Notes: generated by a model from the sequence alone, not told the origin. Shown: positions 18,401 to 27,539, counted from the stretch's first letter. The stretch is 64,000 nt of DNA from an uncultured Bacteroidales bacterium (GCA_947307415.1 CAMZJA010000004.1:1-64000); one strand, 5' to 3'. A program made the numbers and translations.

Positions 18401-21400
18401 CCAACGTCGGTCAGCTGTACTTCAACCTCGGTGATGTCTCCGAAGACATTCTCCGTGACGGTCGCAAGGCTTACGAGCACGGACTCCCTACCACGGCGAC
18501 GGTAGAGAACGTCGACACCACCGTCTGGGGACGTGTGCCGTCGTTGCAGGCTCTCGTCAACGCATTCGACTCCGACCCCAACTCACGACAGTATCAGGAT
18601 ATCGGTTATGACGGCTTGAACGACAACGACGAGCGTTCGTTCTTCGCCAGCTTCATCAACACCATGAGGACGAAGCTCAACAGCCAGGCACTCATGAAGC
18701 TCTACGATGACCCGTCATCCGATAACTATCACTACTTCAGAGGCTCCGACTACGACAACGACCCTGTCTACAGCAGCATCCTCGAACGCTATAAGAAATA
18801 CAACGGCAACGAAGGCAACTCACCTTCTGAGACGCAATATACCGAAGAATATACCACCAACAACAGCACTCTCCCTGATCAGGAGGACATCAACGGTGAC
18901 AACACGCTCAGCGAGTCGGAGAACTACTATCAGTACGTGGTCGAGCTCGACCCTGCCAAGTTGCGCACCTCAGGTCAGAACTTCATCTCCGACATCCACG
19001 AGACACATGTGCAGCTCGCCAACGGAACTACACAATCAATAAAATGGTACCAGTTCCGCATCCCTATCCGCGAGCCTGACAAAGTGGTCGGAAACATCGA
19101 AGGTTTCAGCTCCATCAGGTTCCTCCGTATGTTCCTCAAAGGATTTAAAGATGACATAGTGTTGCGTTTCGCCACCATGGACCTCGTGAGAGGAGAATGG
19201 AGAACCTACACCAACTCCATCCTGGCTCCAGGCGAATATCAGCCAGGCGACCAGACAAACCACACCGTGTTTGAGATGTCGGCTGTCAACCTTGAGGAAA
19301 ACAGCGGCCGCTACCCTGTTCCTTACTGCATCCCTCCGGGAATCGAGCAGGAAGTGTACACCGGCGCCACCTCGACGGTACGTCAGAACGAACAGTCACT
19401 GCAACTCGCGGTCAAGAACCTCGTCGACGGCGACGCCCGAGGCGTGTATAAGACGACGGAGTTCGACTTCCGTTTCTACAAGAAACTCAAGATGTTCGTA
19501 CACGCCGAGAGCATGTACGAGTCGGATCCTGTGTACGACAATGAAGTGACGATGTTCCTGCGTTTCGGTTCCGATCTCACCGACAACTACTACGAATACG
19601 AGGTGCCACTGAAGATGACACCTTGGGGCACATCGGTCACCGACGAATACACCATCTGGCCGGAGTCGAACAACTTCGACATCGAATTCGACAGGGTCGT
19701 CGACGTTAAAGCTAACCGTAACGCGGCTATAGCCAATGGCAATAAGAATATCAAAATCAACAGGATATATAGCGAAAAAGACGGTAAGAACACCATCAAG
19801 GTGTTAGGTAACCCGACCATCAGCGAGGTGCGCGCCATGATGATAGGTATCAGAAACCCGAAACATGACAACGAGGTGGCACAAGACAAGAGCGTGGTGG
19901 TGTGGGTCAACGAGTTAAGAATGACCGACCTCACCAGCAAGGGAGGCTATGCCGCCACAGGACGCGTCGAGGCGACACTCGCCGACCTCGGCCGTGTATC
20001 GGTGGCAGGATCCTACAAATCAGCAGGATTCGGATCACTCGAGACGAAAATCACCGACAACGAGATGGTGTCGAACAAATACTATAACGTGGCCGCCGAT
20101 ATCGATTTCGGTAAGTTCATGGCACCTGAGAAGAGCGGCATGACGGTACCGGTCCACATCGACCACAACAAAACCATCATCACGCCGGAATACAACCCTC
20201 TCGACCCAGACATCAAGTACAAGAGAGCGCTTGAAAACCTCGACCAAGCCGGCAAAGACTCGCTCAACGCCCTCGCAAGAGACGTCACCACACAGACCAA
20301 CTTCAACATCACCAACATGCGTAAAAACCGCGTAGGCTCTAAGAAACCTCACGTATGGGATGTCGAGAACCTCAACGCGTCATACGCATACACCAGCCAG
20401 GAGCAGTCGAATCCTGACATGGAATACAACACACAGAAGACCTACCGCGGAGGCATAGGATATTCCTACACCACCAGCGCCAAGCCATGGACGCCGTTCG
20501 CGAAGAAGCAATGGGCGTCGTCGAAATACATGCAGATATTCAAAGACTTCAACCTTTACTATCTGCCGAAGAGCTTCTCGTTCAACACCGAGATGTACCG
20601 CCAGATTCATCAACAGAAGATGCGTAACAAATCGTCGGGCGACATCATCATAAAAGAGACCACGGCAAAGAGCTGGGACTGGACAAGAAACTACGACTTC
20701 CGCTACGACATCACGAAGAATCTCAACTTCACGTATAACGCCGCCGCCATCGCCTACATCTACGAGCCTCAAGGCAACCCTGAGCGTAACAGCGACGAAT
20801 GGAAGGCCAACAGAGACACCATCCGCGACGAGATCAAGAAGCTGGGTTCCATCTCTCGATTCAACCAGACGGTGAAGCTAAGCTACACCTTACCTATTAA
20901 TAAACTGCCGTTCTGCGACTGGCTCGGCTCCACAGCGAGCTACACCGGCAACTACCGCTGGCTGGCCAACACCCGCTCGACGCAGGCACGTCTCGGCAAC
21001 ACCATTGAAAACGACAACAGCATCCAGATCTCAGCGACAGCCGACCTCACCAAGCTGTATAACAAGTCGAGCTACCTCAAAGGTCTCACGACGCCGAAAC
21101 GTAACAATAACAACAGAAACAGAGAACGAGGCGACGAAAAGAAGCAGGACAGCGTGGTGAAGAAAGGCAACGACATCGAGATCGGTAAATTCATCGTCGA
21201 CAACGCCGTGCGCATACTCATAAGCGTCAAGAAGGTGTCGTTCAGCTACACGCAAAACAACGGCGTGAGCCTGCCAGGTTTCATGCACACGCCAAACATG
21301 CTCGGCATGAGCAACAGCATGGCGCCGGGATGGGGCTTCGTGGTCGGACAGAAAGACAACGTGCTTGAGAACTCCATCAACAACGGATGGCTCACCAACG

Positions 21401-22566
21401 ACTCGACCTTCAACAGGCCTTACACCGAACGATACACCGACGCATATAATTATAAGGTGCAGATGGAGCCGTTCACCGACCTGAAGATTGAGATCACCGG
21501 AACACGCAACTATGCCAAGAACTTCTCCGAATATTTCCGTGCCGACGACATGGGCATCTTCCAGTTCTACACCCCGACGACAGGCGGCAACTACAGCATC
21601 TCCTACATGATGACAAGCACCTCATTCGTCGACGGCGACAAGCTCTTCGATAACCTTTGTAGCTACCGTCTCGAGGTGGCCGAACGTCTCGCGCGCGGCA
21701 ATGCGGCATGGAACAACATGGGACAGCCTTACGTCTACGATGAGATTGGAAAGGCACAGTATCCTTATGGTTACTCGGCCTCATCGCAAGAAGTTTTGAC
21801 CTACGCCTTCCTCGCCGCCTACAGCGGTCAAAGTCCTGATCACGTGTCACTCTCGTTGTTCAGAAAGTTCGCGTTGCCTAACTGGAGCGTCAACTTCACT
21901 GGTCTCACCAAGATTCCTGCCTTGAAGAAAGTCTTCAAGACCATCAGCTTGACACATTCGTACAAATCGTCGTTCGCCATCTCATCATGGAGCAATAACA
22001 TCAACTACGACGCAAGCAACCAGATGGCGGTGTTCACAGGCACCAACACCAAGATACCTGAATACGACATCACGCAGATACTCCTCAGCGAGCAGTATGC
22101 GCCGCTTCTCGGAGTCACCCTCGCGTTCAACAACTCGCTTACCCCTTCGGTGGAATACAAGAAGTCGAGAACCGTAACCCTCGGATTCAGCAACAACCAG
22201 ATCACCGAGGTGAACGGCAGAGAAATAGTGGTCGGTCTCGGCTACACCTTCAAAGACCTTGGATTCAACGTCTCGATGTTCGACGGCAACAACGCCAGAA
22301 AAGTGAGCAATGACCTGAAGCTGAAGCTCGACATCGGATTCAGACGCGACAAGACCACCTTGCGAAGCATCGACGAGAAACACAGCCAGATCTCATCGGG
22401 ACAAGACAAAATCAACGTCTACTTCACCGGCGACTACAACCTCAGCCAGCGTCTGGGCGTTCAGATTTTCTTCAAATACGACATGACCAACCCGTTCATC
22501 GCCAATGCCTACAAGACGACAAACGTCTTCGCCGGCCTCACGGCGCGCTTCAGCTTGTCGCAATAA
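15499..22566 (+). CDS. sprA: Type IX secretion translocon / gliding protein SprA (Sov)
   Basis: A 2355-residue outer-membrane protein with signal peptide MIFRELKYIITLSLLCLGINLWSQ. Its size and repeated Tyr/Asn-rich strands match the SprA/Sov family (about 2400-2500 residues), the giant beta-barrel channel that exports folded cargo in the type IX system. The motif SSYIDDFEGAKSTIDL near residue 793 is highly conserved in the family. A second, related soluble module lies near 1200-1400. The C-terminal part ends in barrel strands (GVQIFFKYDMTNPF, FAGLTARFSL). A Lys/Arg/Asn-rich loop (KRNNNNRNRERGDEKKQD) is near residue 1866. It is 3 bases downstream of ruvA, and no other type IX core gene is nearby. 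Confidence 0.95.
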   Translation: MIFRELKYIITLSLLCLGINLWSQEGISLQEPSNITRTIEYDPVTGQYVFVSKIGDFTYQEPYIMTQEQYSDYVTKNAIKNYWKDRRETTMGNSNGNSLIPQIYVGGKVFDKIFGSNTIDIKLQGSADVTFGVKYQRRRDPSLTVAQQRTTNFDFDENIQLSASAKIGERIQFKMNYNTKTQFSFENKFSLKYEGGEDDILQLLEAGNVSMPLRSSLITGTQSLFGFKTKLKFGKTTVTAIASYQESETQNVAVKGGAMMQDFELECIDYEENRHFFLSQYFRDHYEEALATLPTVTSDINITKIEVWVTNTNSNYENCRNIVAFTDLGEGKEEWIYNQNKVHPNYYSDPAYPDDSLANDLLYNMDMTQIRNLNTVTSYLTGQGYVSGRDFEKIQKARKLNANEYTVNRKLGFISLNVTLNSNQTLAVAYQYTVIGKEGVFQVGEFSDQGIREPNLLVTKMLKSTTINTKMPMWNLMMKNVYNIKAYQVAATNFTLNILYLGNSNGVATGYFADAPEDIRGNSLLNLMGLDRLNSQNNPIEGGDGMFDFINGAATNGGTINAANGRIFFTVLEPFGSQIRDKIFKDHPALADKYAFDSLYSLTKVMAQQYTDKNKYRLEGRYTSSSGSEINLNALNVQPGSVTVTAGGIPLVENVDYTVDYTLGRVTILNEALLNSGTTINVSLENNTAMSTIRKTFLGARVEHEINPTFIVGGTVLHLRERAYTTKVNYNDEPIANTIYGFDINYQTDSQWLTDVLDKLPLYEAKTKSRITVSGEFARFIQGINKSGGQTGSSYIDDFEGAKSTIDLHQWNFWHLASTPQSQSNLFPEGSAVGLANGKNRAKLAWYTIDQSVFYDRYGNLLPSNINNDELSDHRVRQVLMQELYPNKDIQAGTSTNMSVLNLAYYPKERGPYNYDTDNVNNDGTFSNPEDRWGGIMRAIESSDFNSTNVEYIEFWMMDPFFEGQDQTNVGQLYFNLGDVSEDILRDGRKAYEHGLPTTATVENVDTTVWGRVPSLQALVNAFDSDPNSRQYQDIGYDGLNDNDERSFFASFINTMRTKLNSQALMKLYDDPSSDNYHYFRGSDYDNDPVYSSILERYKKYNGNEGNSPSETQYTEEYTTNNSTLPDQEDINGDNTLSESENYYQYVVELDPAKLRTSGQNFISDIHETHVQLANGTTQSIKWYQFRIPIREPDKVVGNIEGFSSIRFLRMFLKGFKDDIVLRFATMDLVRGEWRTYTNSILAPGEYQPGDQTNHTVFEMSAVNLEENSGRYPVPYCIPPGIEQEVYTGATSTVRQNEQSLQLAVKNLVDGDARGVYKTTEFDFRFYKKLKMFVHAESMYESDPVYDNEVTMFLRFGSDLTDNYYEYEVPLKMTPWGTSVTDEYTIWPESNNFDIEFDRVVDVKANRNAAIANGNKNIKINRIYSEKDGKNTIKVLGNPTISEVRAMMIGIRNPKHDNEVAQDKSVVVWVNELRMTDLTSKGGYAATGRVEATLADLGRVSVAGSYKSAGFGSLETKITDNEMVSNKYYNVAADIDFGKFMAPEKSGMTVPVHIDHNKTIITPEYNPLDPDIKYKRALENLDQAGKDSLNALARDVTTQTNFNITNMRKNRVGSKKPHVWDVENLNASYAYTSQEQSNPDMEYNTQKTYRGGIGYSYTTSAKPWTPFAKKQWASSKYMQIFKDFNLYYLPKSFSFNTEMYRQIHQQKMRNKSSGDIIIKETTAKSWDWTRNYDFRYDITKNLNFTYNAAAIAYIYEPQGNPERNSDEWKANRDTIRDEIKKLGSISRFNQTVKLSYTLPINKLPFCDWLGSTASYTGNYRWLANTRSTQARLGNTIENDNSIQISATADLTKLYNKSSYLKGLTTPKRNNNNRNRERGDEKKQDSVVKKGNDIEIGKFIVDNAVRILISVKKVSFSYTQNNGVSLPGFMHTPNMLGMSNSMAPGWGFVVGQKDNVLENSINNGWLTNDSTFNRPYTERYTDAYNYKVQMEPFTDLKIEITGTRNYAKNFSEYFRADDMGIFQFYTPTTGGNYSISYMMTSTSFVDGDKLFDNLCSYRLEVAERLARGNAAWNNMGQPYVYDEIGKAQYPYGYSASSQEVLTYAFLAAYSGQSPDHVSLSLFRKFALPNWSVNFTGLTKIPALKKVFKTISLTHSYKSSFAISSWSNNINYDASNQMAVFTGTNTKIPEYDITQILLSEQYAPLLGVTLAFNNSLTPSVEYKKSRTVTLGFSNNQITEVNGREIVVGLGYTFKDLGFNVSMFDGNNARKVSNDLKLKLDIGFRRDKTTLRSIDEKHSQISSGQDKINVYFTGDYNLSQRLGVQIFFKYDMTNPFIANAYKTTNVFAGLTARFSLSQ

Positions 22567-22606
22567 AAAATATTTTTAGAAATGTTAATCATGATAAAAT
22601 AAATTG

Positions 22607-22614
22607 TATTTTTG
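22607..22614 (+). promoter_or_regulatory. -7 box of gcvH
   Basis: TATTTTTG followed by CAG. The leader to the ATG at 22701 is about 80 bases and includes the repeat arm at 22630-22667. Confidence 0.68.
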
Positions 22615-22629
22615 CAGTGTCGTTCCCGT

Positions 22630-22667
22630 GTCATTTCGAGCGGAACGAAGTGAAGTCGAGAAATCTC
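22630..22667. repeat. Single-arm TCATTTCGA repeat in the gcvH leader
   Basis: GTCATTTCGAGCGGAACGAA followed by GAAGTCGAGAAATCTC. Only one arm is present, placed between the gcvH -7 box and the start codon. Confidence 0.75.
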
Positions 22668-22700
22668 AAATAATTGAATATCAAACTATAATTAAAAAAT

Positions 22701-23078
22701 ATGAATATTCCTACAAACTTAAAGTACACTAAGGATCACGAATGGATCCGTTTAGAAGGAGACAACGCTTACATCGGTATCACCGACTATGCACAACACG
22801 AACTTGGCGACATCGTTTTCGTCGACGTCGACACACTTGATGAGACACTCGAGGCAGAAGAGACATTCGGAACAATCGAAGCTGTGAAGACATCTTCAGA
22901 AATGTTCATGCCAGTTGGCGGTAAAGTCATCGAATTCAACGAGGAACTCGCCGACGCTCCAGAGAAAGTCAACAGCGACCCATACGGCGAAGGCTGGATC
23001 ATCAAAGTTGAAGTCACCAATGCAGCCGAAATGGACAACCTCCTCGACGCAGAAGGTTACAAAGCCCTCATCGGATAA
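22701..23078 (+). CDS. gcvH: Glycine cleavage system H protein
   Basis: A 125-residue lipoyl carrier. The N-terminus [22 protein letters not shown] is characteristic, and the lipoylated lysine lies in [11 protein letters not shown] (about residue 63). It shuttles the aminomethyl group between the P, T and L proteins, none of which is encoded in this window, so it may serve a distant gcv set or act as a lipoyl relay. It is followed 3 bases later by a VanZ-family gene. Codon choice is strongly biased (ACA, GCA, TCA), like nifJ, which suggests high expression. Confidence 0.96.
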   Translation: MNIPTNLKYTKDHEWIRLEGDNAYIGITDYAQHELGDIVFVDVDTLDETLEAEETFGTIEAVKTSSEMFMPVGGKVIEFNEELADAPEKVNSDPYGEGWIIKVEVTNAAEMDNLLDAEGYKALIG

Positions 23079-23081
23079 TCA

Positions 23082-23486
23082 TTGGAACGTCTGACAAGAC
23101 ATATCTACCCCGGCTTGTTCTGCGGTATCATCATCATGATATTATGCGGTCTGCCGGGGTCTTATTTTCCGAAAGTCAGAACTTTCTGGGAGTGGCTGGG
23201 ACCGGACAAAATAGTGCATACACTGATGTTCGCCGTCTTCGCCTTCATGGTTATTTGGGGCTATAGGAAAGAATTTTGCGAACGAGAAAAGTCGTATCGC
23301 ATTAAGCTTCAATGGATTACACTTTTAGCGTCGGTCTGTTACGGCGCCCTGACAGAATTCCTGCAAGTGCATCTGTTCAGAGGCAGATATGGAAGCTATT
23401 ACGACTTTATCGCCGACGTAATCGGCTGTGTATTAGGCATTTTCATCTTTAAAATCATTTTTCGAAAAAAAATGATAAAAAATTAA
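23082..23486 (+). CDS. VanZ family membrane protein
   Basis: A 134-residue membrane protein with four hydrophobic segments. GPDKIVHTLMFAVFAFM and the C-terminal YGALTEFLQ with GSYYDFIADVIGC are the conserved parts of the VanZ-like family. The start is TTG at 23082, 3 bases after the gcvH stop, matching the tight coupling used elsewhere in the window. The biochemical role of chromosomal VanZ-like proteins outside teicoplanin-resistance clusters is not established; no vancomycin-resistance genes are present here. Confidence 0.85.
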   Translation: MERLTRHIYPGLFCGIIIMILCGLPGSYFPKVRTFWEWLGPDKIVHTLMFAVFAFMVIWGYRKEFCEREKSYRIKLQWITLLASVCYGALTEFLQVHLFRGRYGSYYDFIADVIGCVLGIFIFKIIFRKKMIKN

Positions 23487-23508
23487 CTCCACATTCAATA
23501 ATTTTTGC

Positions 23509-23516
23509 TAACTTCG
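23509..23516 (+). promoter_or_regulatory. Probable -7 box of tonB (variant)
   Basis: TAACTTCG followed by CAGC, one base off TAnnTTTG, 34 bases before the tonB ATG. Confidence 0.45.
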
Positions 23517-23550
23517 CAGCGTTATTTATATCAGAATAAATTTAAGAATT

Positions 23551-24234
23551 ATGGAAATAAAAAAATCACCTAAAGCGAACCTCGATGACAAAAGATTAAC
23601 CTTTACACTCATCGGATTAGTCGTTACCTTATTCATCGTCTGGCGTGTTTTCGAATACAAGAGCTACGACAAGCAGACACTCGACACCTTCCAGAGACAA
23701 GTGGAAGTTATCGAAGAGGAAATGGTTGAAATCACAAAGCAAGAGCAGCCAAAACCTCAGGTGCAGGCTCCAAAACCACAAGTGACACAGATCCAGGTGG
23801 TGGAAGACGACGTTGAAGTGGAAGATATCGATATCAACGCTGAAGTTGACCAGAACGAACAGATTGAAGAATACGTTTACGAAGCTCCTGAAATTGAAGA
23901 GGAAGAGATTCAAGAAGCCGAAGTGTTCAAGGTAGTGGAAGAGATGCCTGAGTTCCCTGGCGGAACAGCAAAACTTCTCGAATACATCCAGAAGAACATG
24001 AAATACCCTATGATGGCTCGTGAAAGCGACATCCAGGGCAAGGTTTACGTTCAGTTCGTCGTTGAACCTGACGGTTCGATTTCAAATGTGGTGGTGCTCC
24101 GTGGTATCGGCGGTGGCTGCGACGAAGAAGCTGTCCGCGTCGTGCAGAGCATGCCTAAGTTCAAACCAGGTAAACAACGTGGCGCTCCTGTACGTGTTCA
24201 GTACATGGTGCCTATCGTGTTCAAACTCCAGTAG
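23551..24234 (+). CDS. tonB: Energy transducer TonB
   Basis: A 227-residue TonB-type protein. A short cytoplasmic N-terminus precedes one membrane helix (about residues 17-33, FTLIGLVVTLFIVWRVF). A periplasmic linker rich in Glu, Val and Lys/Pro/Gln (QEQPKPQVQAPKPQ) follows, then a TonB C-terminal domain (about 135-227) with EFPGGTAKLLEYIQKNMKYP and KVYVQFVVEPDGSI. It transmits proton-motive energy to outer-membrane receptors such as the one at 55203. The stop shares its last base with the GTG start of the next gene, which encodes a membrane LytTR regulator. ExbB/ExbD are not in the window. Confidence 0.93.
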   Translation: MEIKKSPKANLDDKRLTFTLIGLVVTLFIVWRVFEYKSYDKQTLDTFQRQVEVIEEEMVEITKQEQPKPQVQAPKPQVTQIQVVEDDVEVEDIDINAEVDQNEQIEEYVYEAPEIEEEEIQEAEVFKVVEEMPEFPGGTAKLLEYIQKNMKYPMMARESDIQGKVYVQFVVEPDGSISNVVVLRGIGGGCDEEAVRVVQSMPKFKPGKQRGAPVRVQYMVPIVFKLQ

Positions 24235-25136
24235 TGGATACTCGGAAGTATAAACTTAAGATTTTCGGTAACAAGGAGCTGCCAAGCTACCTCCTTGAAA
24301 AAAATAATGTGGTGAGGATGATACTCTTCACCACAGTTTATTCTTTGGTGTTCATAAACATCTTCCGCCCGTTCAACTCGGAGACGTGGATCCCCAACAA
24401 CAACAGCACCAACTACTTCATGTACTCGTCGCTGATGGTGCTCATCGGCATGGTGGTGGTGTCGCTAAGCCGCGTCATCATGGGATTCGTGGTGAAAAAA
24501 GTGTCAATCACCTACCCCGACTACGTCATCTGGATGGTCAGCGACGCCGTGATACTCTCTGTTTTCTATACCTTCGTAGCCTATAAAGTGGGATTCGTCG
24601 ACAACTTCCTCAACGACAACCCCGAGATGACGACATGGGAAGCCATCTTCTCCATATTCTGGAAATCGACAGCCAACACAGTGTGGATGCTCCTCATCCC
24701 TTACACCGTCTCACTGCTTTTCCTTGATAATCAATATCTTAAAAATAAAATCAAAGAAATAGGCGTGAAAAGCTCCGACAGCAATATAGTGCATTTCAAA
24801 GACGAAAAAGGCGAGATCCGCCTCTCAATCAACATCGAGAACGTACTCTATGCCGAGTCGGCAGACAACTATGTGATTATCAAATATATAAACAATGAAA
24901 GCATAGTCGATTTCTTCCTCCGCACCAACCTCAAGAAACTCTCCGACGACCTGCGCGACACACCTATACAGCGCTGCCACCGCTCGTTTATGATCAACCT
25001 GCTTCACGTCACGTCGTTGAAAAAAGACCAGACGGAGTTTATCATACAGTTCGACACCACCAGCATCAAAGACATCACGGTGTCGAAGACCTATCAGGAA
25101 GCCATCATGGACGCGTTCATGAAATACCAGAAATAA
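24234..25136 (+). CDS. Membrane-bound LytTR-type transcriptional regulator
   Basis: A 300-residue protein. Four hydrophobic segments (about residues 25-45, 58-80, 95-120 and 140-165) precede a C-terminal LytTR DNA-binding domain (about 183-295) with INIENVLYAESADNYVIIKY, IQRCHRSFMINLLHV and a closing YQEAI helix. There is no receiver domain, so it is a one-component regulator that would read the membrane state directly. The start is GTG at 24234, sharing one base with the tonB stop. The following TPR gene starts directly after its stop. The tight tonB-LytTR-TPR order suggests one functional unit; target genes are unknown. Confidence 0.85.
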   Translation: MDTRKYKLKIFGNKELPSYLLEKNNVVRMILFTTVYSLVFINIFRPFNSETWIPNNNSTNYFMYSSLMVLIGMVVVSLSRVIMGFVVKKVSITYPDYVIWMVSDAVILSVFYTFVAYKVGFVDNFLNDNPEMTTWEAIFSIFWKSTANTVWMLLIPYTVSLLFLDNQYLKNKIKEIGVKSSDSNIVHFKDEKGEIRLSINIENVLYAESADNYVIIKYINNESIVDFFLRTNLKKLSDDLRDTPIQRCHRSFMINLLHVTSLKKDQTEFIIQFDTTSIKDITVSKTYQEAIMDAFMKYQK

Positions 25137-27083
25137 TTGAGAAAATTTTTCGTCATACTGCTTTTCCTTGCCATCATTCCCTTTGCGGAAACCGATGCGC
25201 AAATCAACCACAAGCATTATGTTTTGATGGGAAAACTCGATTTGTCGAAGGAGAATTATCTCGATGCCATACAGAATTTCAACGTCGCCATCATTGCCAA
25301 GCCCAACGATTTCGAGGCTTATTTTCTTCGCGGGATAGCGAAATACAGCTTGAGCGACTACAGCGGTGCCATCGACGACTTCACGCGGACGCTTGAGATT
25401 CATCCGCTTTACGTGAGGGCTTACCATTATCGTGGCGTCTCCAACGACAGGCTCTCAAACTACGCCGACGCCATGGCCGACTACAAACGCGCCATCAGCC
25501 TCGACCCGTTCAGCGAGGAGCTGCACATAGCCTCGGGTTCCACCCTGATGCATCTCAACGACTACAAAAATGCCGTTGCCGAATTCGACACCGCACTCAT
25601 CATAAACCCGGAAAACGCAAACGCTTACATCTCGCGAGGCATAGCCAAACGTTATCTCGACGACCTCGACGGAGCCTTGAGCGACATGAACAGCGCCGTC
25701 TACAACGACTTCTTCAACATCGAGGCGATAGTGCGCCGCGGCATGATAGAACTCGAACGCGAGGATTACGAGGCCGCGATGAACGACTTCAATAGCGCGC
25801 TGAAGATGGACAAAGACAACCCGCTCATCTATTTCAACAGAGCGGTGGCGTATCTGAACCTCGGCGACACCACAGCGGCATTGCGCGACTACGAGAAAGT
25901 GAACAACCTCGACCAACGTAACGCCCTCACCTACTTCAACCGAGCCATCATCTACTCAATCAGGAAAGACTACGACGTGGCGCTCGCATTATATAATAAG
26001 GTGATAGAGATAAACCCACGCAACATCTACGGATATTTCAACCGAGGCATACTCTTCTACAGGATGAAAGACTGGGACAACGCCGAGGCCGACTTCAGCA
26101 GATGCATCGAGCTGTTTCCTGATTTCATCGACGCATGGATAAACAGAGCGGTAGTGAAGTTTGAGAAAAACGACATCCGCGGGGCTGAACAAGACCAGTG
26201 GCACGCCAAGCAAATCATGGCATTCGTGAACGAGGACAAAGCCAACGTCGACTCGCTCTACGCCCAATATTCGAAGATGGACTACAACAAAATCATCAAC
26301 TTCGAGTCGGACTTCGTCAACGGAAACCGCCAAAGCAGCCTCATACAGTTTTCCGACATCAACATAAGGCCGCGCGGCAGCTTCATCGTTAGCATCACCG
26401 ACGACGAGAGATATTACATCGACGCTACGCTCAGCCAGATATCGCAAAGCAACAACCTGAAGGGAAAACTGGCCTACGTGGTGAACGACATCTTCGACGA
26501 CACGCACAAGTCGTATATCAACGATTTACTAATAAACAACATTGATAATCAGAATCTTAAGACTTTCCTCAACGGAATGTACAACTTCGAGATTTTCAAT
26601 TATCAGCGAGGCGAGACCATTTTTAAAGAGCTGGTCAACGACCCTGTCTTGGGTGTTTACGCCGGAATCAACCTTGCGGTTCTGCAGAATGCCAAGGCCG
26701 AGCTGGTTGTCATCGACAAAAACTACGACAACTCCATCTACATCACGAAAAAAGCCAACGAGAGCTTCACGCAAACACAGGAAAAACCCGATTATCAGCA
26801 GTCGCTCGTCACAATCACCAATGTGTTGAACAAAAACAAGAGAAATCCTTATATCTGGTATAACCTCGGCAACATACACCTGCAGATGCAGGAATACGAC
26901 AAGGCCGTCGACGACTACACCAAGGCCATTCAATATGAGAGAAACCTGGCTGAGGCCTATTACAACAGAGCTCTCACCCTGATATTCCTTAACAATAAGT
27001 CGCAGGCTATCAAGGACTTAAGCAAAGCAGGTGAGCTTGGTATAAAAGAAGCTTACGTGGTGATGAAGAGGTTTACCGAATAA
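25137..27083 (+). CDS. Exported TPR-repeat protein
   Basis: A 648-residue protein with signal peptide FFVILLFLAIIPFAETDAQ. At least nine tetratricopeptide repeats run from about residue 25 to 360 (units like AYFLRGIAKYSLSDYSGAID and AYISRGIAKRYLDDLDGALS). A non-repeat section follows, about 365-560, and two more TPRs lie near the end (YIWYNLGNIHLQMQEYDKAV). It is probably a periplasmic or surface-linked scaffold for protein contacts. The start is TTG at 25137, immediately after the LytTR stop. It is convergent with, and abuts, the minus-strand gene ending at 27084, with no space between the stops. Confidence 0.85.
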   Translation: MRKFFVILLFLAIIPFAETDAQINHKHYVLMGKLDLSKENYLDAIQNFNVAIIAKPNDFEAYFLRGIAKYSLSDYSGAIDDFTRTLEIHPLYVRAYHYRGVSNDRLSNYADAMADYKRAISLDPFSEELHIASGSTLMHLNDYKNAVAEFDTALIINPENANAYISRGIAKRYLDDLDGALSDMNSAVYNDFFNIEAIVRRGMIELEREDYEAAMNDFNSALKMDKDNPLIYFNRAVAYLNLGDTTAALRDYEKVNNLDQRNALTYFNRAIIYSIRKDYDVALALYNKVIEINPRNIYGYFNRGILFYRMKDWDNAEADFSRCIELFPDFIDAWINRAVVKFEKNDIRGAEQDQWHAKQIMAFVNEDKANVDSLYAQYSKMDYNKIINFESDFVNGNRQSSLIQFSDINIRPRGSFIVSITDDERYYIDATLSQISQSNNLKGKLAYVVNDIFDDTHKSYINDLLINNIDNQNLKTFLNGMYNFEIFNYQRGETIFKELVNDPVLGVYAGINLAVLQNAKAELVVIDKNYDNSIYITKKANESFTQTQEKPDYQQSLVTITNVLNKNKRNPYIWYNLGNIHLQMQEYDKAVDDYTKAIQYERNLAEAYYNRALTLIFLNNKSQAIKDLSKAGELGIKEAYVVMKRFTE

Positions 27084-27521
27084 TCAGTTAAGCAGCTGAA
27101 GTTCCTCCACTTTTGTGAAAGTGTGGTTGACACCGAAATCGTCGTCATACTCCATCAAATCGAACTCTAATACCTTCATATTGAACACCTTAGGGATGAT
27201 GCCACCGATCTCCATAACATAATAATGCGTGAATGTGTCGCCTTCGAGTGTCCACGTCATCTGCGTGCCTTCGTCTTCCTGAACGTCGTCGGCCATATCC
27301 CATGTCACAGCCGTGCCGTCGTCGTTGTAGCGGTAATAAACCTCGTCTTCCTTCCACACACCTATCAGCAGGTCGGCGTCGAACTCGATATCGTGAAACA
27401 CCTCAGGCTCGTCGACCTCAGGTTGAACGTATTCCTTGTGAAACCAGATGAAATATGCCGCTATGGCGACACCAACAGCCGCCAAAATAATCAAAATTGT
27501 TATCCAAAGCTTTTTTTTCAT
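27084..27521 (-). CDS. Membrane-anchored lipocalin-like protein
   Basis: A 145-residue protein with one N-terminal membrane helix (WITILIILAAVGVAIAAYFIWF) and an acidic linker. The C-terminal domain reads DLLIGVWKEDEVYYRYNDDGTA, then TWTLEGDTFTHYYVMEIGG, a pattern common to small Bacteroidota lipocalin-like folds. It starts 18 bases after the stop of the transglutaminase-like gene on the same strand, so it is probably the second gene of that transcript. Function is unknown. Its stop abuts the convergent TPR gene. Confidence 0.55.
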   Translation of the reverse strand: MKKKLWITILIILAAVGVAIAAYFIWFHKEYVQPEVDEPEVFHDIEFDADLLIGVWKEDEVYYRYNDDGTAVTWDMADDVQEDEGTQMTWTLEGDTFTHYYVMEIGGIIPKVFNMKVLEFDLMEYDDDFGVNHTFTKVEELQLLN

Positions 27522-27539
27522 AGTTATTAAGTTGTTTAG

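Noticed and set aside
23082..23486. Vancomycin or teicoplanin resistance
   Set aside because: A VanZ-like protein alone is common in chromosomes and no vanHAX genes are present.
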